A stretch of 64,000 bases of DNA from Budorcas taxicolor (GCF_023091745.1 NC_068924.1:68650832-68714831), one strand, 5' to 3'. Counted from the first letter of the stretch, positions 1-11,686 are shown. Program-made: numbers and translations. Notes: generated by a model not told the origin, from the letters alone.

Positions 1-240
1 ATAACATCATTTTCAGAAATACAAAATCTGAGAGTGTTGGTCACCATCAGACAGGCACCACAAGAAATGTTAAAGGATGTATTTTAGGCAGAAATGAAGA
101 TGGTTCCAGATGGAAACCTGGATCTACACAATGGAATGGAGTATACAGGAAATGGGGGAAATGTGGGGAAATTTAAAATTCAATTGACTGTTCAAAGCAC
201 TGAAATATCTCTCATTTATACACCAAAATAAATTACAATA
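1..240 (+). mobile_element. L1-like LINE fragment (HAL1/L1M type)
   Basis: The stretch around 50-180 (repeat start, a glycine/arginine-rich run ending in a Met-Glu-type frame, then AT-rich 3' sequence) resembles the region of old mammalian L1/HAL1 elements just before the 3' UTR. Recognition is from memory of the family. No open frame remains, and the copy runs off the left edge. The subfamily is not certain. Confidence 0.5.
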
Positions 241-334
241 TTAAAATATATAGAATAAGATCTCACCCATAATCTAATCATCTGTTATGTTTTGCTGATT
301 TCATCTCTATGAAGACATGTATCTTAAAAATTTG

Positions 335-455
335 AAGTTAGGAGTCTGAATTCCCAATTCTATTTCCAATTATGTTAGCTTAGAGAAGGTGCTTTCTCAT
401 TCTGTGCCCCCATTTCTCATGTGTAAAAGAGGCATGAGCCTTTATTATATCTGTG
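335..455 (+). mobile_element. MIR SINE fragment (diverged)
   Basis: The order of elements fits a sense MIR core: a 'gagtctgaattc' block, then the segment ending in 'ctcatgtgtaaaagagg', which matches the MIR 'ctcatctgtaaaatggg' box. Divergence is high, as expected for a repeat shared across mammals. Confidence 0.5.
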
Positions 456-487
456 GATCTTTTACTCCATGGTATAACTTTCTTAAT

Positions 488-612
488 GTCTATTGACAAA
501 CTCCTGCCACATGGATTCTAAGAGAAAACTGAAGGCAAGTTTGGTCAGGAGTCTGTCGACAAACTCCCGCCCACAAAATTTCTAAGAGAAAACTGAAGGC
601 AAGTTTGGGGAG
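488..612. repeat. Two-copy tandem duplication, unit about 62 bp
   Basis: Unit one (488-550) and unit two (551-612) share a 'gacaaactc' start and a 21-base core ending in 'gaaggcaagtttgg'. They differ by several substitutions and a few small gaps, so the duplication is not very recent. No mobile-element hallmark is visible; replication slippage or unequal exchange is the simplest explanation. Confidence 0.85.
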
Positions 613-1602
613 TCTCAGAGGAGATTTTTAAGTAAGGTGATGTATTAATTCATTAAAAAGGATGAGGGCTAAACTTTTTCTTTTTACAATAGTATGTTAA
701 GAGATGAAGCAAATGTCATGGGTGATGACTCAAGCTGATGATTGTCAGATATTCACAATGCAGAACAAAAATGCCAATTTTGACATGGTGAGAACAATTA
801 ATTTCATTGTCATTGTGGTTATTCAACTATTTATTCTATTTAAAGTACCTGAGTGGGTTGTATGCAGTATAGACATAGCTCAATTTTACTTTTTATATCC
901 GGCTTTGCAGGCCGATACAAACTATCAGTAATATTTTAAATCAGTCTCAGTAGGAACATACCTTACATACACTCTCATACACACACTATGAAGTTCAGTT
1001 CAGGTCAACAAAATTTATTGAATACTAACTGAGGAATGCAACATAGCTTATCAGAATTTTATGAGACCAGGATTCTAATCTCAATATAACCAACTAGCTT
1101 CAATACCTAGAAAAAAATGTTATTTAACTTTGTAAAAACATTTTGTCTTCTATAATACAAGAAGATTTAATTAGATTATTCTAATTAATTACGGAATTAG
1201 ATTATTAAAGTTATTTCTGGTTATAAACACTGCATACTCTATGTGTCCATGTACTCACAAATGTAATAGAAACTGAGTAGGAATCAAACTAGTATAAAAT
1301 AAGTTTCCTACCCTTGAGAAAATTATGATTTAATTGAGTAAAAAATGGTACACGATTTAACTCAGAATTAATTACCAGAATGTTTATTATGTTCTAGGTT
1401 TGGTACAGTTTGAAATGATTAGAATAGGCTTACAGTTTTAGAGAGATATGGCCAGTCAGGATTTTTGAAACAGCCTTGTAAAGAAGTTGAAGTTTAGGAT
1501 GAAATTTGTAGAATGAATGATATTAAACTAAGAGTATTATAAAAATATGCATCAGGAAAATGGTAAGTTTACAGAGAAAAATGTTTAAAAAATATTTTAC
1601 CC

Positions 1603-1680
1603 ATATTATATATATGTATATACACACACACATATATATATATACATGTATATAATATAGGTTATATATATATATATAAA
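1603..1680. repeat. (TA)n/(CA)n simple repeat
   Basis: Alternating TA blocks are broken by a short 'cacacaca' run and by 'ataggt'. It is a compound, interrupted microsatellite. Confidence 0.9.
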
Positions 1681-2929
1681 GTTTACAATAGATAGGGGTT
1701 ACTTAAAATTATTACATGTGGGCAGATATGTACATATAAGTACATCCACAAGTATTTCTCAACCAAGCCAACTAACTATGAGAAAGAAAGGGAAGACAGA
1801 TGAAATGGGATGATCCGGTCCGTATAGCACCCAGACGTTCTCAAGTCCAAACACTGCAACTAACAATATACATCTCTGATTTTTTGCAAGTCTCTCTACA
1901 TTTCTCAGCATTATTAGCTCTGCAATATAAAGATGGGCATTAGGTGGACTAGATGAGTTCTGACATCACTGCTAACTCTGTCCTTACATACTGAAAATTT
2001 AAACTGAGTTACTACCCCCTGTGATCACTGCACTATATCTGGTTTTGAGATACAGAGATACATAGGTCCTTCCATGAGATCCTTATCTGGTTTGGGAACC
2101 AAGACATAGAAATAAAATTGAAACTACAAATGTTGATTTAATACCTTACATCTTTATTATACACTTTATCTCCATTTAGGCAGCAGTCATATCTGCTTTG
2201 TTTTATAATGTATTTCTAGTACTTAGCGCAGAACCAACTACACTGAAGACATTAACTTCTTCCATAAACCATGAATTAATAAATTTATGAGAAAAACAAA
2301 AGATAACTAGTCCTGCATTTAGAACTTAACCAGCTGTTCATGTCTACTGATATAGAACGACACAGGTTCCTAGCAGCTCACACATACTCCTTTTTCTATC
2401 TTGTCTGCTTCATTTGCTGCAAAGAACTTCAACTGCTAATCCATATTCAGTTCATAATAGAAGGATCTATTACTAAACCACATCATGTGCAACACATTGA
2501 TGTAACATTTTTTGAAAAGATTGTCATCATTATTTCCATCTTTCTACATTGAAATGTACTGGGGCCATGCTGGCAATCTGGATAAGAACTAAGAGAAGAG
2601 TAGCAAAGTGGCATTAGCTAGAAAGGGACACATGAGAAGAAATTACCCTAAAAGACACGTATTATATTTAAAGGTCTTCAGGTATCTTTCAAGTCATGAA
2701 GTCCTTTTTCTTTTCTGAGCAGGTAGATATCCACATATATTGACTCCTCACCAGCTTTAATACTTTGGTAACATGTCATATTATCAGGGTGCCCTTCCTT
2801 CCCATTCCTATTTAAAATTATAGTCATCCCTCCCCCACACTTCTCTGATTTCCTTTCCTTCATAGCTATTATTTTCTAGAATATTATGTGAGCTACAAAA
2901 GTATTTGGTTATTATGTGGCTTCTCCTAC
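1681..2929. other. Non-coding stretch
   Basis: No gene seen. The part near 2155-2290 weakly resembles a sense L2 3' end (a 'tatttctagtacttagcgcag' type block followed by 'aataaatttatgag'), but the match is too diverged to list with confidence. Confidence 0.5.
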
Positions 2930-3010
2930 TGGATTGTAATATTTCTAAGGGCATAATTCTGTCTGAATTTACGTCTGTATCCCTGGTCTATAGTATAGGG
3001 TCTTCTACAC
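2930..3010 (+). mobile_element. L2 LINE 3'-end fragment
   Basis: The order 'tggattgtaatatttctaagggca', then 'tctgtatccctgg', then 'tagtatagggtctt' follows the L2 3' terminus ('agactgtaagctccttgagggca', then 'tgtatccccag'). The copy is old and short. Confidence 0.5.
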
Positions 3011-3020
3011 AGAAAAATCC

Positions 3021-3127
3021 CAGTTCAGTTCAGTTACTCAGTAGTGTCTGACTCTTTGTGACCCCATGGACTACAGCGTGCCAGGCTTCCCTGTCTATCA
3101 CCAACTATCAGAGCTTACTCAAACTCT
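3021..3127 (-). mobile_element. BovB 3' end, antisense, about 105 bp
   Basis: It begins with the reversed TGAAC tail repeat (cagttcagttcag) and continues through the reversed BovB terminal region, including the 'tgtctgactctttgtgacc' box. This is a severely 5'-truncated copy whose tail points left. It abuts a sense BovB copy to its right. Confidence 0.85.
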
Positions 3128-3179
3128 TGATTGCAGTCACTCTTGATTGGCTCATGTCAAAGAAGATTATATTAATAGA

Positions 3180-4802
3180 GGTGGCAAGAAGCAGAAGATA
3201 TTAAGAAGAGGTGGCAAGAATACATGGAAGAACATACAAAAAAGATCTTAGTGACCCAGATAACCACAATGGTGTGATCACTAACCTAGAGTAAGACATC
3301 CTGGACTGTGAAGTCAAGTGGCCTTAGGAAACATTACCATGAACAAAGTTAGTAGAGGTGATGGAATTCCACCTGAGCTATTTCAAATCCTAAAAAATGA
3401 TGCTATTAAAGTGCTTCACTCAATATGCCAGCAAATTTGGAAAATTCAGCAGTAGCCACAGGATTTCAAAAGGTCAGTTTTCATCCCAATCCCAAAGAAG
3501 GGAAATGCTAGAGAATGTTTAAACTACTGCACAATTTCACTCATTTCACATGCTAGCAAGGTAATGCTCAAAATCCTTCAAGCCAGGCTTCAACAATAGA
3601 TGAACCAGAACTTCCAAATGTACAAACTGGATTTAGAAAAGGCAGAGGAACCAGAGATCAAATTGCCACTATCCGTTGGATCATAGAAAAAGCAAGAGAA
3701 TTGCAGAAAATACATATACTTCTGCTTCATTGACTACACTAAAGCCTTTTACTGCATGGATCACAACAAACTGTGGAAAAATCTTAAAGAGATGGGACTA
3801 CCAAACCCCCTTACCTGCCTCCTGCCTCCTGAGAAGCCTGTATACAAGTCAAAAAGCAACAGTTAGAACCAGACATGAAACAATAGACTGGGTCCAAATT
3901 GGGAAAAGAGTTTGTCAAGGCTGTATATTGTAACCCTGCTTATTCATCTTATATGTAGAATATATCATGAGAAATGACAGACCGGATGAAGCACAAGGTG
4001 GATTCTAGATTGCAGGGAGAAATATTAATAACGTCAGAATTGCAGATGACACTACACTTATGGCAGAAAGTGAAGAGGAACAAAAAGCTTCTTCATAAAG
4101 GTGAAAAAAGCTGGCTTAAAACTCAACATTCAAACAATTAAGATCATGGCATCCAGTCCCTTCACTTCATGGAGATAAATGGGGAAGCACTGGAAATAGT
4201 GTCAGAATTTATTTTCTTGGGCTCTGAAATTTCTGTGGATGGTGACTACAGCCCTGAAATTAAAAGATGCTTGCCTGTTGGAAGGAAAGCTATGACAAAC
4301 CCAGAGAGTGTTTTGTAAAGCAGAGATATTACTTTGCCAACAAAAATCCTTATTGTCAAAACTATGGTTTTTCTAGTAGTCATGTACGGATGTGAGAGTT
4401 GGACTGTAAACAAGGCTGAGCTCCAAACAATGGATGCTTCTGAACTGTGGTGCTGGTGAAGACTCTTGGGAGTCCCTTGGACAGAAAGGAGAGCAAATCA
4501 GTCAATCCTAAAGGGTGTCAACATTGAATATTCTTTGGAAGGACTGACGCTGAAGCTGAAGCCGCAATACTTCGGCCCGCTGATGTGAAGAGCCAATTCA
4601 TTAGAAAAGACCCTGATGCTGGGAAAGATTGAAGGCAGGAGGAGAAGGGGGTAATGGAGGATGAGATGTTTGAATAGTATCATTGACTCAATGGACATGA
4701 GTTTGAGCAAACTCCAGGTGATAGTGAAGGACAGGGAAGCCTGGCATGCTGCACTCCATGGGGTCGCAAAGTGTTGGACACAACTAAGCAACTGAACAAC
4801 AA
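3180..4802 (+). mobile_element. BovB LINE (RTE clade), 5'-truncated, ORF2 degenerate
   Basis: The sequence follows BovB ORF2 from the start of the reverse transcriptase (NKVSRGDGIPPELFQILKNDAIK-like region near 3340-3410) to the 3' tail. Frames are broken repeatedly. The motif A segment near 3725-3775 reads FIDYTKAFYCMDH, with Tyr where the catalytic Asp belongs, and the YADD box near 4040 reads IADD. The apurinic endonuclease half is missing. This is a dead copy. The exact left edge, between 3128 and 3190, is unclear. Confidence 0.93.
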
Positions 4803-5489
4803 CCATCCTGAAGGTTGCCCATACATTTCTATTAATTTATAGAGTGGGAAAAATAGATACTTTAAAAATCAACGCACATAAATAAATGGTTGTAAACTGT
4901 ACTAAAGTGCCACAAAAAATGACAGATTATGATAAATAATAGTTGGGAGGCAATTTACATCAGAAAGATCTGAGATCTTTTGGAAGTAATAGCTTCTGAG
5001 TGCAGTCTCTAAAAGTAAGATGACTTTCTTATGGAAAGTTCATCTTCTTTTAATCCTAGTCAGTGACTCCTTAATGTTCAGACTGGGGCAAGTGAGATCT
5101 TCTGTGCAAGCCTGAATCATTTTTTCTTGTATCACTATGAAATTTCCCCTCAATGTCCTTCATACAGGGACACTTTTTACATTTATTTGTATGATTATTC
5201 AATTAATTCCTGTATTCTCACTAGCTTGAAAGCTTTATAAGGGAATGATCTCAGTTCCTGGACTCTCCCAATTCCTGGTTTCAGCTTCCCTTGAAGTATG
5301 GTTTCTTATTTGTGCTTGGGTTTCAGAATATAACTGTGCGTTCTTATAAAAAAATTTATATAATTATTTCATAAGCAAACCCAAGTGAGTTTCTCTTCTG
5401 TGCAAAAAAGAGCTTTGTAAGATATGATGTTTTGTTCTACAAAAATAAGTGTGCCTTTAGGAGTGCTAATGTGAACGACACAGCTGTCT
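4803..5489. other. Non-coding stretch
   Basis: No gene seen. Around 5165-5270 a 'ctagcttgaaagctttataagg' block weakly recalls L2, but it is not listed separately. Confidence 0.5.
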
Positions 5490-5715
5490 CATAGGCTCTG
5501 AGTATAGACTAACCAGGTTTCCAATCTGTGTTCTACCATTGAATGGGTATACACCTTGCACCAGTCTTTAAATCACTCTGAGCTACAGTCCCCTAATCTG
5601 CAATAGTGTGATAATAATGCCTATCTCAAGGGATGTTGTAAGATTAATTAGATATTGTAAATAAAGTATCTCCACTCTCTAGCAAATAGATGAGGCTCAT
5701 AAAATGGTTAATGTG
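5490..5715 (+). mobile_element. MIR SINE, nearly full length
   Basis: The sense MIR order is clear: 'ctctgagtatagacta', 'ccaggtttccaatctg', 'accttgcaccagtctttaaa', 'taatctgcaatagtgtgataataatgcctatctca', then 'gttgtaagattaattag'. About 30 percent divergence by eye, typical of a repeat from early mammals. Confidence 0.8.
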
Positions 5716-6400
5716 ATAACAAGAGAGTGGTTAATGCATAATAAGAGAAATATACAGGGCTGTTATTTACTACATTCATCCAACATAAATCTATTGATAA
5801 TTATTATATACCAATTTTGTGCTTAGTTGTATAGTGGAACAGTCACAACCAGGACATAAGCCTGTCACCAAGGTGAAAACCAGTTGACTCCACATGAGAA
5901 TGTATGATGACAAGAGTTGAAATCAACTCTGTCTCCTGCTATGGAATTGCTGGCCCTTTTCTTCAACTGCCAGGGAGCAATAAATTTTAAGGACTTCAGC
6001 TACATTTTCCCTAATATATCCTTTATTTTATGATGCCATTTTATTCTGTAATATCTAAGCAGCTAGCAGAATGATTAAGAGGAAGAAAATACCAAAATGT
6101 CATTTCAAAAATTTTAATTTAAAACAAGATGTACATATCAAATAGAAAAAGTAGCAGACTTGCCAAATGTTTTTTAGACACCCCATAGTGATCAAGTTAT
6201 TTCCACTGTTTATTGGAGAGAGAACATGAAGAAATCACTTTAAAACAAAATGGGACTTCATAGGTTCCCGAAAGAAGACCTGCATTGGCAAGAAGTTAAG
6301 AGAAGAGGTTACCTTTAGAATTCATAAATCTGGAATAGATAAAGAAGACATAATATATAGTATCTATATTTTCAATATGTATGCATATATATATATATTT
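5716..6400. other. Non-coding stretch
   Basis: No gene seen. Near 5771-5870 there is a faint reversed L2 3'-end pattern ('cattcatccaacataaatctattgataattatta'). A short TA run lies at about 6382-6398, beside the next element. Confidence 0.5.
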
Positions 6401-6510
6401 GTTGTTGTCCAGTTGCTAAGTTATGTACAACTGTTTGCGACCCCCATGGACTGCAGCATGCCAAGGCTTCCCTGTCCTTCACTATCTACCAGAGTTTGTT
6501 CAAGTTCATT
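6400..6510 (-). mobile_element. BovB/Bov-tA 3'-end fragment, antisense
   Basis: Starts at 'gttgttgtccagttgctaag' and runs through the reversed 'actgtttgcgacc' and 'catggactgcagcatgcc' boxes. The part beyond 6475 matches BovB rather than Bov-tA ('tccttcactatctaccagag'), so I favour a truncated BovB. Confidence 0.8.
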
Positions 6511-6950
6511 CTACTATATATAGTGGAATACTACACTCAGCCATAAAAAAGAATGAAATAATGCCATTTTCAGCAACATGAATAGACCTAGAGATTATCA
6601 TACTAAGGAAGTCATATATAGATAAATATCATATGACATGCTTATATGTGGAGTCAAAAATGATAAAAATAAACTTATATACAAAACAGAAATAGACTCA
6701 GACATAGGAAACAAACTTATGGTCACCAAAAGGGAAAGGAAGGGAAGAGACACATTTGGAGTTTGAGATTAACAGATACTGATTACTATATATAAACAAG
6801 ATAGCCAACAAGGATCTCCTGTATAGCAGAGGGAACTACATTCAATATCTTATAATAACCTATAATGGAAAAGAATCTGAATCACTTTGCTGTAAAGCTT
6901 TGTAAATCAACCATACTTCAATTAAAAAGAAAACATTTAAAAAAAAAAAC
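6511..6950 (+). mobile_element. L1 LINE 3' end with poly(A)
   Basis: Contains the typical L1 3'-UTR course: 'ggaatactacactcagccat', 'cagcaacatgaatagac', 'cttatatgtggagtc', 'gtatagcagagggaac' and 'gaatcactttgctgtaaag'. It ends in an A-rich tail at about 6924-6950. It is an L1MA/bovid-L1 type remnant with no ORF. The adjoining BovB fragment lies directly at its 5' side. Confidence 0.85.
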
Positions 6951-8388
6951 CAACCAAGCAAACAATAAGAAAAAGAATTCTTATATCTGAATAAGGATGC
7001 AGGGATTTTATTGGCCCTTTGAGATAACTCTAGGCCAAAGGGACACACAATTCAGTTCACCCGTACATATAATGTTCCCAGCTGGCAAGAAGGTTTCACC
7101 AACCTTCGTCAGATGATTGGACGTGACAGACAGACAGCACGCAAAATGCCAACCTGATGCCTAGGGTGGAAGCTTATATAGCATCTGAAACACTTAAGAT
7201 GCTCACAGAAACCACTGCTGTAGATAGTACAGGCAGCTCTTTATCTCATCATTAGGGCCAATGACTAGGAAATATATTTTGAGAAAGTTTTATAGTTAAA
7301 CCAATCTTCAGAAGTTATTTTAGGAAAAGGGGTAAAAGAAAGTAGAACACAACAACAGCAACAAGAGTGCCTTTACTGAAAAAGTATTATAAATGTTAAC
7401 AAAAAATATCAAGGTTGAAGAAAGTCCTTACAGCAAACCAGTTAAGACTGAGGGTCATCAAGCTGTGATTCAAAAAACGCAAGAACACAGAATCAAGCAA
7501 CATATTGAGAGGGCTTCTGCCTGCCCACATTCTGGATCAAGAGGTAAAACAAAGCTGGCAAATGTTTTAGCAAAATCATCCTAGCATGGGGTTTCAAAGG
7601 GAAAAAGAAATAAATACTGCTCATCAAGGGTTTATTTTCCAAGAGATGGGAAATTGTTTCCAAAATAAAACTCTCCTAAAAATCTGAAAATAAAAACTTT
7701 AGCATAAAAACTTGTTTCATTGTTTCAATTCATTGCAGAATTTCTAGATGTTTATTGGCTCACCTTTTAAAATGAATCCCTTGTAAGCTGATTTTAGCAA
7801 ATTCTTTGCAAAGTTTTAATGTGGGATGAGTCATATTTAATTGCCACTGTACATTGGCTTTTTGAAAAATCCTGTCTAAATACAACCCTCAGACACAGAA
7901 ACACTCATTTTTGCATAAGTGTTGCTTGCTAAATCACAACAACATGAATGAAAAAAATGCAGAAAATACTCACATTATGGGCACTCTTCCTACAAAAACT
8001 CAGGCATAGGATTATTACTTTTCATACTTCTCATTTTCTAGCTTAAAAGTTCCATAGACAGTTGCATCTGAACTTGTTAATTTGTTTTTTTCAGTTTTTC
8101 AACTGCAAGGAATTCTCCAATATTATAAACTGCAGTTTATAGTATTCAAGCTTGTCCAGCTGGGGTAATAAATGTTTTGGCTACACCTGCTCTGTAAAGT
8201 TGAAGAGATGGTTCTTTGCAATTAGGAAGGTCTTAACACTACATTTCTTATACCTCTGACAATGCGGTTGGCTGGGAAATTATTTCCTTCAGAGCCAGAG
8301 CTAAGGACTTTGCAGCTTTAGCTCAAGTAACTATATATTATTTTAATGATCAATTATTTATTACAAACTACCAATTTCTAGATTCTTA
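6951..8388. other. Repeat-poor non-coding stretch
   Basis: No gene recognised. The longest plus-strand frame (7393-7584, 63 codons) has no domain I know and ordinary composition, so I treat it as chance. No clear repeats were identified. Confidence 0.5.
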
Positions 8389-8541
8389 GTGTTAGTTGCT
8401 CAGTTATGTCTGACTCTTTGAGACCCCATGAACTGTACTCACCAAGCTCCTCTGTCCATGGAATTCTCCAGGCAAGAATACTGGAGTGGGTTGCCACTTC
8501 TTACTCCAAATGGGTTGTCATTTCCTACTCCATTTCCTACT
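8389..8541 (-). mobile_element. Bov-tA SINE, antisense, truncated
   Basis: Reversed Bov-tA 3' half: 'gttagttgctcagttatgtc', then 'ctctgtccatgg' and 'caggcaagaatactggagtg'. Near the right end, 'tgggttgccacttcttactcc' and 'tgggttgtcatttcctactcc' are two versions of one segment, so a short internal duplication has occurred. The tRNA-like head is absent. Confidence 0.9.
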
Positions 8542-8879
8542 AAATTCCTAATTAGAGTGCAAAAGATGATAGACCATGGTAGACTCTTTCATTTTTGCCC
8601 TTAGGCCTCTCTGAATTAAACAAACACTTGGACACATTAAACTGCCTCTTCATTTGATGGCTTCAGAGAAATTTGCAGAGAAATATAGAAACATGATCAG
8701 CTCTAAGACAGATATATATGCAAAGTACTATGGGAATACTGAGATACAAATGGATCAGAACAAAGACACAATGAAGTTTGAGGCTCCCAACTGGAGGACA
8801 TGGTTTAGAAAAATAGCTCTCTTTCATTGAAGCCAGATCAGCTCATAGAACTCATGGTTAGATAGGTGGGAAAGGGGTA

Positions 8880-8912
8880 AGGAGAGAAAGAGAGAGAAAG
8901 AGAGGAAAGAGG
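8880..8912. repeat. GA-rich simple repeat
   Basis: Imperfect (GAGAAA)n-type purine tract. Confidence 0.85.
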
Positions 8913-9624
8913 TTGGATTAAGAAATAGAAACATAAAAGTCTTAGAAGCATGCCTAGAAATCTAAGACCTATACGAAGGACATGGGCTAGGCTTTTGGCT
9001 TGTGGGATCAAATAGGCTTTTAAAGCAGTTGTACTGTCAGAGAAACTTCCAATCAATCAGCAGGAAACAGGCTAAAGGACTGTTCATTTCTAAAGGAGGT
9101 CAAATTCTTCAATGCCCATTTCTGATATGGTCATGGAAGATAACAGAGGAGAAAAAAAAATATTCTGGAATGAAGAGACAAGGACCCCAACCAGACAGCA
9201 ACACTAGAGTCTAAGCAGAGGCTATTCAGGATCGTCTTCATGTCTGTCCAAGGGGAATTCAGAAATCCCTGTTAGAAAATGCGCCCTAGACAAGGAAACA
9301 CACGCAAGTGTGCTCTGGATCATCACCCTATTCTTTCTCTCTGGAGACATCGTTTTGCTTTCATGGGCTTCTTGGATTACACGGAGCCCATTCAGATAAT
9401 CCAGGATCTTTGTTTTAAGGTTACTAATCTTAATTACATTTGCAAAGCTTCTTCCAACATGTAACAAAACATGTTTATACTTTCCAGATTTTAGAGCAGA
9501 AATATAGCAGGTGAGCAGTGGAGAGTGACGTGGGGAGGGGATCTATCCAGTCTACCGTACCAGTAATACTGGACTTTGTGCTTGATGCCATATGCCTGGA
9601 TATAATTATTGGATTGTCTTCCTT

Positions 9625-9645
9625 AGAGAGAGAGAGAGAGAGAGT
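9625..9645. repeat. (GA)n microsatellite
   Basis: About ten uninterrupted GA dinucleotides. Confidence 0.9.
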
Positions 9646-9892
9646 GCAACATGTTGCTAAAAGAAGGGACAGTAAAAATGTTTGGTGACCATAAAAGCTG
9701 ACAAATTTTCATTAGACCTTTTTGCCAAGAATTTCTGACCTTTCAATTGCATGATGGAGTAGAATATTTGGCTCTTGAGTGACTGAATAGAGACATTTAA
9801 ACAATTCTATCAGACATTTCCTGAAGACCCCAAATGGGATGACTTTAAGCCAGAGGATTTGGAAGTTTTTTATTACAGTAGATTGAATGTGA

Positions 9893-9960
9893 TTTTGCCA
9901 TATGCAACAACTTGCATAGACCTAGAGGGTATTATGTTTAGCAAAATGTCAGACAGAGAA
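9893..9960 (+). mobile_element. Short L1 3'-end fragment
   Basis: 'gcaacaacttgcatagacctagagg' and 'gtcagacagagaa' match the L1 course that reads 'cagcaacatggatggacctagag' to 'gtcagacagagaa'. A Bov-tA follows immediately and seems to have interrupted it. Confidence 0.6.
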
Positions 9961-10170
9961 GGGGCTTGCAAAGAACCCACTTGCCAATACAGGAGACATA
10001 AGGGATGCAGCTTCAAACCCTGGGTCAGGAAGATCCCTTGGAGGAGGTAGTGGCAACCCACTCCAGTATTCTTGCCTCAAGAATCCCATGGACAGAGGAG
10101 CCTGGCAGGCTATAGTCCATGGGGTTGCAAATAATTGGATGCAACTGACAGACTAAGACTTAACTAAGAA
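9961..10170 (+). mobile_element. Bov-tA SINE
   Basis: A full-length layout: tRNA-like head (diverged A box, B-box-like 'ttcaaaccc'), then 'gaagatcccttggaggagg', 'ccactccagtattcttgcc', 'ggacagaggagcctgg' and the BovB-derived 3' end. Pol III-type SINE, mobilised in trans by BovB according to established knowledge. Confidence 0.92.
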
Positions 10171-11062
10171 CAATAATACAAGTTAGACCAAAAGGATATG
10201 TTATTATCTCTTCACAAGGTTGCCCAGAATTTTAAAAAAATTTAACAATAAGCATTGACCAGGAGGTTAACCAATAGTAATGCTCGTCCATTGGTTGTGG
10301 GTATGAGAATCATACAACAGTTTTGTGATGAGGAATGGAATGTGTTAATATTCATGAAAGGTACTAAATTAACATTCATTTTTGTGGTTGTAGTTCTGGT
10401 GATTGTGGTTGTTATTCTCGGGCTTTTCCTGACTTTATGGATAACATTTGTCATATTCTTTCACTCAGTATCCATTCATCATTTTCTATTTTGTGCCACA
10501 TATTGTGGTAGATTCTAAAAATGCAGACATGGATGAAAAATTCTTATAGTTTCTGAGCTCAAATTGCATAGTGTTTAGTGGAAGTTAATCAGTTCTCTCT
10601 TTTTTTTTTCTATTTTTGATCTTATTTCTTCATACAATTTCATATCTTAAACTTGCTAATATCTATAACTTTTTAAATAATTAATATGTGCCAGGAAAAC
10701 AGAGAAGATGTCAGCAAAAATAAAGAGATTCTGGGAAAGCATAAAAGTTTAAGGATTATTAACAAGTTCTTCCATATTCCTGTCACATTTTACTCTGAAA
10801 TTTCAGACATTCTTTTTTTTTTTTTTTTTTTGGAAGAGTTCGTTTCATACAGAAAGCATAGCAAAATGAAGGAAAATCAGAAAGAAGGAAGTTTGCTAAA
10901 TCTCTCAAAGACTCCTCTTCATCCTGTACAAAATATTACTATGTTATTAATCAGGTACTATATTTACCTCTCTAAGTGCCTCATTTATCATCAGGCAATG
11001 AATTTCAGCATCCTTTGAATTTTAATGATGGGAGGAAAATAAAATCCCAAATACTTTGAGAT
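10171..11062. other. Non-coding stretch with poly(T)
   Basis: No gene seen. A poly(T) of 19 lies at 10813-10831 and could be the tail of an antisense retroposon, but no body is recognisable beside it. Overlapping frames on both strands at 10242-10518 encode a low-complexity Val/Ile-rich or Thr-rich peptide and are likely chance. Confidence 0.55.
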
Positions 11063-11065
11063 GGC

Positions 11066-11155
11066 TTCTTCATTCTCATGTTACAAATGAGAAAACCTGA
11101 AGCAAAAGGAGGCTTAGTGGGTCTGAAGTTACAAAGCTGACAAAGCAGCTATGTT
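11066..11155 (-). mobile_element. MIR SINE fragment, antisense
   Basis: 'ttctcatgttacaaatgagaaaacctgaagc' followed by 'ctgaagttacaaagctgac' fits the reversed MIR core ('tttacagatgaggaaactgaggc', then 'ggtcacacagct'). Confidence 0.65.
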
Positions 11156-11162
11156 TAAACTC

Positions 11163-11411
11163 CATGCGTGTGTGCATTCTCAGCTGTACTCTTTGCCATT
11201 TGCACGTACTCTTCGCATGTCTGACTCTTTGCGACCCCGTGGACTGTAGTGCGCCAGGCTCCGCTGTCCATGGGACTTTCCAAGTAAGAATATTGGAGTC
11301 CTTGGTTGCCATTTCCATCTCCAGGGCAATTTTCCCAACCCATGGATCAAAACCTGGGTGTCCTGCATTGGCAGGTAGATTATTTACAACTGGGCCACCT
11401 GTGAAGCCCTT
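11163..11411 (-). mobile_element. Bov-tA SINE, antisense
   Basis: Complete reversed course from the BovB-like end ('tctgactctttgcgacc') to the tRNA-like head ('gggccacctgtgaagccct'). The left 30 bases are rearranged ('ctttgccatttgcacgtactcttcgc' type spacing), so the left edge is uncertain. Confidence 0.88.
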
Positions 11412-11426
11412 AAACTCTTTCTGCGT

Positions 11427-11650
11427 ACATGCATGTTAAGTTGCTTCAGTTCTGTCCAACTCTTGGTAACCCTATGGACTACAGCCCACCAGGCTCCTCT
11501 GTCCATGGGATTTTCCAGGCAAGAATACTGAAGTCGGTCACCATTTCCTTCTCCAGGGGATCTTCCCAACCCCTGGATCAAACGGGTGTCTCCTGGGTCT
11601 CCCACATGGGCAGATGAAATTTTTATCACTCAGTCAACTGTGCAGCCCTT
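11427..11650 (-). mobile_element. Bov-tA SINE, antisense
   Basis: A second full-length reversed Bov-tA only 16 bases from the previous one, same orientation. It carries 'ctctgtccatgggattttcc' and 'tctccaggggatcttccc'. The two differ at many sites, so they are independent insertions and not a tandem duplication. Confidence 0.92.
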
Positions 11651-11686
11651 AAAGTCTTTGTACTCTTTTGCTGATTTTTGAAAAAT

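Larger units (their letters stand above)
241..1602. other. AT-rich non-coding stretch
   Basis: No credible gene. It contains a diverged MIR-like piece and a 62-bp tandem duplication, listed separately. Around 998-1050 a short block resembles the reverse of an L2 3' end, but it is too short to call. Confidence 0.6.
8542..9890. other. Non-coding stretch with two GA microsatellites
   Basis: No gene seen. Purine-rich tracts lie at 8880-8912 and 9625-9645 (GA repeats, the second near-pure). Frames of 60-80 codons on both strands at 9000-9470 overlap each other and show no recognisable domain. Confidence 0.6.

Noticed and set aside
1603..1680. CRISPR-like regular repeats
   Set aside because: Only a TA/CA microsatellite; no spaced direct repeats exist in the window.
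7393..7584. 63-codon Lys/Ser-rich frame
   Set aside because: No known domain, no transcription signals, and length within chance.
9002..9467. Frames of 61-81 codons on both strands
   Set aside because: They overlap each other and are within chance length for this base composition.
10242..10518. Overlapping frames on both strands with Val/Ile-rich and Thr-rich peptides
   Set aside because: Low-complexity sequence explains both; no domain or codon signal.
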